This document shows positions 59,818 to 64,000 of a stretch of DNA of 64,000 nt, in pieces. Made by a program: the position numbers and the translations under genes. The DNA is from Blastococcus capsensis (lineage in GTDB: Bacteria; Actinomycetota; Actinomycetes; Mycobacteriales; Geodermatophilaceae). A model generated the notes under the pieces. The model saw only the letters and a list, made by a program, of their open reading frames with translations. It was not told where the DNA came from and made no database searches. The stretch is from contig NZ_JASNNW010000018.1 of the NCBI RefSeq assembly GCF_030165005.1, positions 37,642 through 101,641 of the forward strand. The letters run 5' to 3'. How positions within the stretch are numbered: the stretch's first letter is position 1; each line of letters opens with the position of its first letter.

Positions 59818-60915
59818 TCACATGGAGCGGGTCTCACCGGCGCGGTCGGCGAACGCCTCCACGGTCCGCCCCGCCAGGGCGGCGTGCACGCGCCGGCGGT
59901 GATCCTGCACCCCGGCGGTGTCCGTCGGGCTCCACTCCGGGGACAGCTCGCCGGCGACCAGATCGGCGGCCCGGACGATCTCGGCGCGCTGCTGGTCGTT
60001 CCGGCAGGCCACCGCCATGTCCCTGAGCATCCGCAGGAGCGCCACCACCACGGTCGGCTCCTGACCGCCGAAGCGGGTCAGCTGTGCGCAGGCGAGGTCG
60101 AGGTAGTAGCGCAGGTCCCGGTCCGGGACGATCACGCGACCGATGCCGTCCTCGTCCTCGTGCAGGGTGCGGCCCAGGCGCCGGTCGGTGAGCCGGACCA
60201 GCAGGTCGGCCATGTGCCCGACGGCGGTCGAGGCCGTGACCGGGTCGTTGATGGCCGGGGACATGGCCCGCACCGCGATGTCCTCCAGCTGGCGGAAGCC
60301 GAAGGCGGCATCCTGGTCGATCGTGCGCTCGTTGTTCAGCACCACCGCCGACCGGAGCACGTCGTCGAGCCGGCCCGCATGGCCGGCGGAGCCCCACACC
60401 GTGGCGACGGGTGTGCCGACGGTGACCTGGTCACCGGGCCGCACCTCGACGCGGACCGTGGCGTCGTGCTCCTGCGCGGCGTCGACCAGCGACCCGACGT
60501 CCACCACCTCGACGAAGCCGCTGCAGGACGCGGCGACCGGCCGTGCGCCGGCAGTGTCCAGGTCGATCTCGTCGGGCGACCGCGGTCGCTGGTCGTCGTA
60601 CCCGGGGTAGAACTGCTCGATCGCCGAAGTCGCGCAGCAGCCGGGGCGAGAACTGCTGCGAGGCCAGCTGGAGCGCCACGATGGTGATGCTGAAGGTGAG
60701 GGTGGTGATGGTGACCGCCGCGGTCGCCACCAGCTGCAGCAGCGTGCTCGCCGCGTTCGTGTCGGCCGGCCACAGGGCCGCCAGGAGGCCCCCCGGGGTT
60801 CGACCTGACCGAGTGCCCACGAGGCCGCCGCCGCGACCACGCCGGCCACCGCGGGCCAGCACCACAGCGGCCCGCGGGAGCGCGCGGCACTGCCCTGACC
60901 TCGACGGCGAGCCAT
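59818..60915 (-). pseudogene. DUF2254 membrane protein gene, frameshifted and internally deleted
   Basis: The ends read as DUF2254: an N-terminal TM helix (WPAVAGVVAAAASWALGQVEPRG) and the cytoplasmic part from AIEQFYPGYDDQ to the stop (NNERTIDQDAAFGFRQLEDIAVRAMSPAINDP). Between about 60795 and 60628 the family sequence (TLLQLVATAAVTITTLTFSIT, LQLASQQFSPRLLRDF) is in another frame; the shift falls at a CCCCCCGGGG run (60789-60798). RLLRDF then joins directly to the cytoplasmic part, omitting ~65 residues including two membrane helices. Two lesions point to a dead gene, though the first could be a sequencing error. Confidence 0.8.
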
Positions 60916-60945
60916 GGGCAGCGGCTACCCGTGCCCTCTGGCGTA

Positions 60946-60983
60946 TGCACCCGGCGGCGCGCCTTGTCCCTCCCCCGGGTGCA
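60946..60983 (-). terminator. Terminator candidate after ndh
   Basis: 9-bp arms TGCACCCGG and CCGGGTGCA, 20-nt loop, just downstream of the ndh stop on the minus strand. Confidence 0.5.
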
Positions 60984-60988
60984 GTCGG

Positions 60989-62416
60989 TCAGGCCGAATC
61001 GCGGTTGGTGACGTCCTCGTCCGCGGGGTCGGTGTCCTTGGGGCCGCCGGTCTTGGAGACCTCCCACCGCGGCCCGAGCTGCTCCAGCGCCAGCCGGCCG
61101 TAGACCTGCTGCTGGGTGGCCACCCGCTCGGAACGGCCACGGCCCAGGAAGCTGACCACCCAGTGCAGCACCGTGGTGATGCGGCTCTTGAAGCCGACGA
61201 TGTACATCAGGTGCACGACCAGCCACAGCAGCCAGGCGATGAAACCGCTGAACTTGAACTTCCAGATGTCGGCGACGGCCGAGAACCGGGAGATGGTGGC
61301 CATCGAGCCCTTGTCGAAGTACTCGAACGGCTCCTGCGGCTTCTTGCCGGTGGCCCGCCGCTCGATCGCCTCGGCGGCGTAGCGCCCGCCCTGGATCGCG
61401 ACCTGGGCGACGCCGGGCAGCTTGCCCAGCGCCATCATGTCGCCGACGACGTGGATCTCCGGGTGGCCCGGCAGCGTGAGGTCCGGCTGCACCGAGATGC
61501 GGCCGGCCCGGTCGACCTCGGCGCCGGTCTGCTCACCCAGGACCCGGCCGAGCTCGCTGGCCTGCACCCCGGCAGCCCAGATCTTCGTCGCCGCCTGGAT
61601 GCGGCGGACCTGGCCGTCGGAGTCCTTGACCTCGAGACCGTCGGCGTCGACGTCCGTGACCATCGCCCCGAGCTGCACGTCGACACCGATCTCGTTGAGC
61701 TGCCGCCGGGCGGCCTCGCCGAGCTTCTCGCCGAAGGAGGGCAGCACCGCCGGGGCGGCGTCGAGCAGGATGATCCGGGCGCCGGTGGGGTTGATGTTGC
61801 GGAAGTCCCGGCGCAGGGTGCGGCGGGCCAGCTCGGCGATCTGGCCGGCCATCTCCACCCCGGTGGGGCCGGCGCCGACGACGACGAAGGTGAGCAGCCG
61901 GTCGACCTCGGCCGGGTCCTTGGCGATCTCGGCCAGCTCGAAGGCGCCGAAGATGCGGCCGCGCAGCTCGAGGGCGTCGTCGATGCTCTTCATGCCTGGC
62001 GCGAACTCGGCGAACTGGTCGTTGCCGAAGTATGACTGACCAGCACCGGCGGCCACGATCAGCTCGTCGTAGGGGTGCACCAGGCGCCGGCCGAGGATCT
62101 CGGAGGTGACCGTGCCGGCGGCCACGTCGATCTCGGTGACCTCGCCGAGCACCACGCGGACGTTCTTCTGCCGGCGGAGGATCTCCCGGGTGGCCGGCGC
62201 GATCTCGCCCTCGGAGAGGATGCCGGTGGCCACCTGGTAGAGGAGCGGCTGGAACAGGTGCTGGGCGGTCTTGCCGATGAGCGTGACCTCGACCGGGGCC
62301 TTCCTCAGCGCCTGCGCGGCGAACAGGCCGCCGAAACCGGAGCCGATGATGACGACGCGCGGCCGGCCGCCGGGGGAGTCGGACGGGGCGGGCGCCTGCG
62401 CTGGTGATGTCGTCAT
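60989..62416 (-). CDS. ndh: Type II NADH:quinone oxidoreductase
   Basis: 475 residues. Non-proton-pumping respiratory dehydrogenase. FAD motif VVIIGSGFGGLFAA, quinone-site-type sequence HLFQPLLYQVATGIL, NADH motif FVVVGAGPTGVEMAG and FAD-binding HVVGDMMALG. The C-terminal ~75 residues carry a hydrophobic membrane-attachment stretch (FIAWLLWLVVHLMYIVGF). GGAAGGA precedes the ATG. Divergent from the downstream hydrolase gene; single gene. Confidence 0.93.
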   Translation of the reverse strand: MTTSPAQAPAPSDSPGGRPRVVIIGSGFGGLFAAQALRKAPVEVTLIGKTAQHLFQPLLYQVATGILSEGEIAPATREILRRQKNVRVVLGEVTEIDVAAGTVTSEILGRRLVHPYDELIVAAGAGQSYFGNDQFAEFAPGMKSIDDALELRGRIFGAFELAEIAKDPAEVDRLLTFVVVGAGPTGVEMAGQIAELARRTLRRDFRNINPTGARIILLDAAPAVLPSFGEKLGEAARRQLNEIGVDVQLGAMVTDVDADGLEVKDSDGQVRRIQAATKIWAAGVQASELGRVLGEQTGAEVDRAGRISVQPDLTLPGHPEIHVVGDMMALGKLPGVAQVAIQGGRYAAEAIERRATGKKPQEPFEYFDKGSMATISRFSAVADIWKFKFSGFIAWLLWLVVHLMYIVGFKSRITTVLHWVVSFLGRGRSERVATQQQVYGRLALEQLGPRWEVSKTGGPKDTDPADEDVTNRDSA

Positions 62417-62537
62417 GATGATTCATCCTTCCACTTCGGCCCGGCCCGCTCGTCCGCGACGACTGTGAAAAGCAGGACACACCCGCTGGTGCGGCGTGCG
62501 CTCGCGGCTTGCCGGCCGGGCCGGTAGACCCGTCGGG

Positions 62538-63170
62538 GTGCCACCTTCGGTCTCCGTCGTCCTCGTGCCCGGTCTGGGCCTGGATGAACGTTCCTCGCGC
62601 GGGTTGCGCGAAGAACTTTCCGCCACGGTCGTCCCGCTCCCCGGCATGGGGTCGGCCGAACCGGTGCCGGGGGTCGACGAGCTCGCCGCCCGGCTGATGA
62701 CCGCGCTGCCGGCCGGACCGGTCGTCCTGGTCGGGCACTCGCAGAGCTGCCAGGTCGTCGCCGCGGCCGCCATCGACCCCCGGGTCACCGGCATCGTGCT
62801 GTGCGGCCCGACGACGGATCCGCGGATGCGCCGGTTCCGCGTGCTGGCGTGGCGCTGGCTGCGCACCGCCGTCGCCGAGCCGTGGTGGCAGGTGCCGCTG
62901 GTGCTGCGGCAGTGGCTGCGCACCGGGCCGCGCGCCATGACGGCGCTGTGGCGTACCGCCGCGCCCGACCGCATCGACGCCCGGCTGCACGGGCTCCGGG
63001 TCCCGGTGGTCGTCGTGCGGGGTACGCGCGACGCGCTGTGCCCCGCCGACTGGGCGCAGCAGGTGACGGCGGCCGCCACGCACGGCCGCCTGGTCGAGCT
63101 GCCGGGCGCGGCGCACATGACCGTGCAGACCCACCCCCGCGACGTGGCCGCTGTCGTCCGGTCGCTCTGA
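62538..63170 (+). CDS. Alpha/beta-fold hydrolase
   Basis: 210 residues from a GTG (VPPSVSVVLVPGLG...). Nucleophile Ser is in VLVGHSQSCQVV, acid near RGTRDALCPADW, and His in PGAAHMTV. No signal peptide. Small hydrolase of unknown substrate, with the typical 'VPGLGLDERS' oxyanion loop. Separated by 121 bp from the divergent ndh gene. Confidence 0.85.
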   Translation: MPPSVSVVLVPGLGLDERSSRGLREELSATVVPLPGMGSAEPVPGVDELAARLMTALPAGPVVLVGHSQSCQVVAAAAIDPRVTGIVLCGPTTDPRMRRFRVLAWRWLRTAVAEPWWQVPLVLRQWLRTGPRAMTALWRTAAPDRIDARLHGLRVPVVVVRGTRDALCPADWAQQVTAAATHGRLVELPGAAHMTVQTHPRDVAAVVRSL

Positions 63171-63339
63171 GCTCGGCGTCGAAGGGCCTGTGAGTGTTCG
63201 GTTGTCCGTCAACGGCCGTACAGCTGGCCTACTGCCCCTGCCGGCACTCGCCCTGAAGGCGGCTTATGGGACAGGCAGTGCGGCGATCCCTCGATCGGAC
63301 GACGCCGACACACGTGTGCGACGCATCGGCTCTAACGTG

Positions 63340-63702
63340 ATGATCGCTATGGGCACCATCACGGTCTACCGGGAGTACGGCATACCCCTCGTCGGCCGGA
63401 TGAAGGTGTTCATAGACGGAACCCTGGTGTCCGCTCTGCGCAGCAACAGCGCTGTCGACATCACCGCTGGCGCAGGACGGCACACAGTGCGCGTCGGCAT
63501 GGCATGGCAGGCCAGCGCACCCGTCGATGTGGAACTCGAAGACGGGGGGAGGGAGACGCTTCGAGCCCGCGTTGACCTGCGCGCCCAGTCGTTCACCGGA
63601 TTTCTCCTCCGCCCGGACGAGGCGCTTGACCTTGACGTCGTGGCGGGTCGTCCACGGATCCCGCTGACGCGCACCGAGCAAGCGGACATCCGCCGGGACT
63701 GA
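63340..63702 (+). CDS. Small beta-rich hypothetical protein
   Basis: 120 residues from the ATG at 63340; an ATG at 63349 (MGTITVYREYG) is equally likely, since a TAACGT -10-like box lies just before, allowing a near-leaderless message. The core MKVFIDGTLVSALRSNSAVDITAGAGRHTVRVGMAWQASAPVDVEL has the 'pGxHtV' pattern of small beta-sandwich (PEGA-like) proteins. Function unknown. Earlier in-frame starts to 63190 add unlikely sequence. Confidence 0.6.
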   Translation: MIAMGTITVYREYGIPLVGRMKVFIDGTLVSALRSNSAVDITAGAGRHTVRVGMAWQASAPVDVELEDGGRETLRARVDLRAQSFTGFLLRPDEALDLDVVAGRPRIPLTRTEQADIRRD

Positions 63703-64000
63703 GCGGGCGGAGACCTGGCTCACGCGACGCACTCGACGGGAAGAGTCGGTCGCCTGTCCCTTGGTGGGCCGCTACGGGCTAGCTGCCGCCGGAGAGTCGT
63801 CTTGGTCGGGCGGCAGAAGCTGCAGTTCCTCAGCGGCCGGTAGCTCTGTTCCGTTGGCCCTACCGCCGCCGTAGATCTCCAGGCGGGTGCGACTGGCGTT
63901 GTCGTGTCCGAGCCCGGGTCATCACCTGCGCGCCAGGGCAGACGCGGCAGTACCCAGGGCACGGCGACTGTCGCCCACTCACGAAAGCGCCGGGCCGGCT
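63703..64000. other. Window end, no intact gene
   Basis: About 300 bp. On the minus strand a 48-codon frame ending at 63779 (LGHDNASRTRLEIYGGG... to PPDQDDSPAAASP) looks protein-like but is closed by a stop upstream and has no start codon. It could be the tail of a decayed gene. Otherwise nothing is supported. Confidence 0.35.

Noticed and set aside
63720..63962. 80-codon minus-strand frame at the window end
   Set aside because: Composition is Pro/Arg/Thr low complexity, with no start signal.
1..64000. tRNA, rRNA, CRISPR or intact IS elements
   Set aside because: None recognised by reading; a tRNA covariance scan would be decisive but could not be run.

Overview
The window is a 64 kb piece of a very high-GC actinomycete chromosome. 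Frequent GTG starts, 4-bp ATGA/GTGA gene overlaps, SOS boxes of the TCGAAC-N4-GTTCGA type and the gene order miaB / DUF349 / extradiol-like / miaA / dapF / hflX / lexA / LysM / nrdR / nrdJ are all actinobacterial. Overall protein flavour suggests Geodermatophilaceae (Blastococcus, Geodermatophilus or Modestobacter), but that family placement is an impression, not a computed result. No rRNA, tRNA, CRISPR array or intact insertion sequence was seen.

1-9.1 kb is conserved housekeeping: tRNA modification (miaB, miaA), lysine/peptidoglycan precursor synthesis (dapF), ribosome rescue (hflX) and two cell-surface genes. 9.1-16.3 kb interrupts the usual hflX-lexA neighbourhood with a regulated catabolic cassette: an IclR regulator facing an operon of class III CoA-transferase, ABC ATPase, lipoprotein, fused permease and enoyl-CoA hydratase, which reads as uptake and CoA activation of a carboxylic acid. 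16.3-22.8 kb returns to DNA metabolism: lexA divergent from a LysM division-inhibitor candidate (two SOS boxes between them), then nrdR-nrdJ (B12-dependent ribonucleotide reductase) behind a tandem NrdR-box promoter.

22.8-34.5 kb is mixed: small hypotheticals, an MBL-fold hydrolase, a VOC protein, a secreted M14 carboxypeptidase, an aldo/keto reductase, a four-gene type VII secretion substrate cassette, a PilZ-tailed processive glycosyltransferase and DUF4177/DUF4334 genes. A frameshifted His-rich small gene lies at 34.5 kb.

35.7-51.2 kb is the most unusual part: a PucR-centred catabolic cluster. A heme-oxygenase-like diiron protein (HDO) is followed by a Rieske ferredoxin, an FAD ferredoxin reductase, an aldehyde dehydrogenase, a second Rieske ferredoxin, a gamma-glutamyltransferase-like Ntn hydrolase and a RidA protein. 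Next come a DUF336 protein, the PucR regulator, an amidase co-transcribed with a permease, an MFS exporter and a second paralogous permease. No Rieske oxygenase alpha subunit is present, so the HDO protein is the best candidate for the oxygenase fed by the ferredoxin chain. Recurrent non-coding motifs (TGTGCAC, and a 26-29 bp element found twice) tie the cluster together. A G15/C21 homopolymer hairpin separates the first two genes.

51.2-64 kb holds an arsenic locus (arsR-acr3-arsC facing an ArsI-like dioxygenase), a coiled-coil protein, a CAP lipoprotein, a four-gene SDR / YbdK / erythromycin-esterase-like / esterase run, a broken DUF2254 gene, a type II NADH dehydrogenase and two small terminal genes. 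Two of the broken genes are disrupted at short homopolymers, so real decay and assembly error both remain possible.
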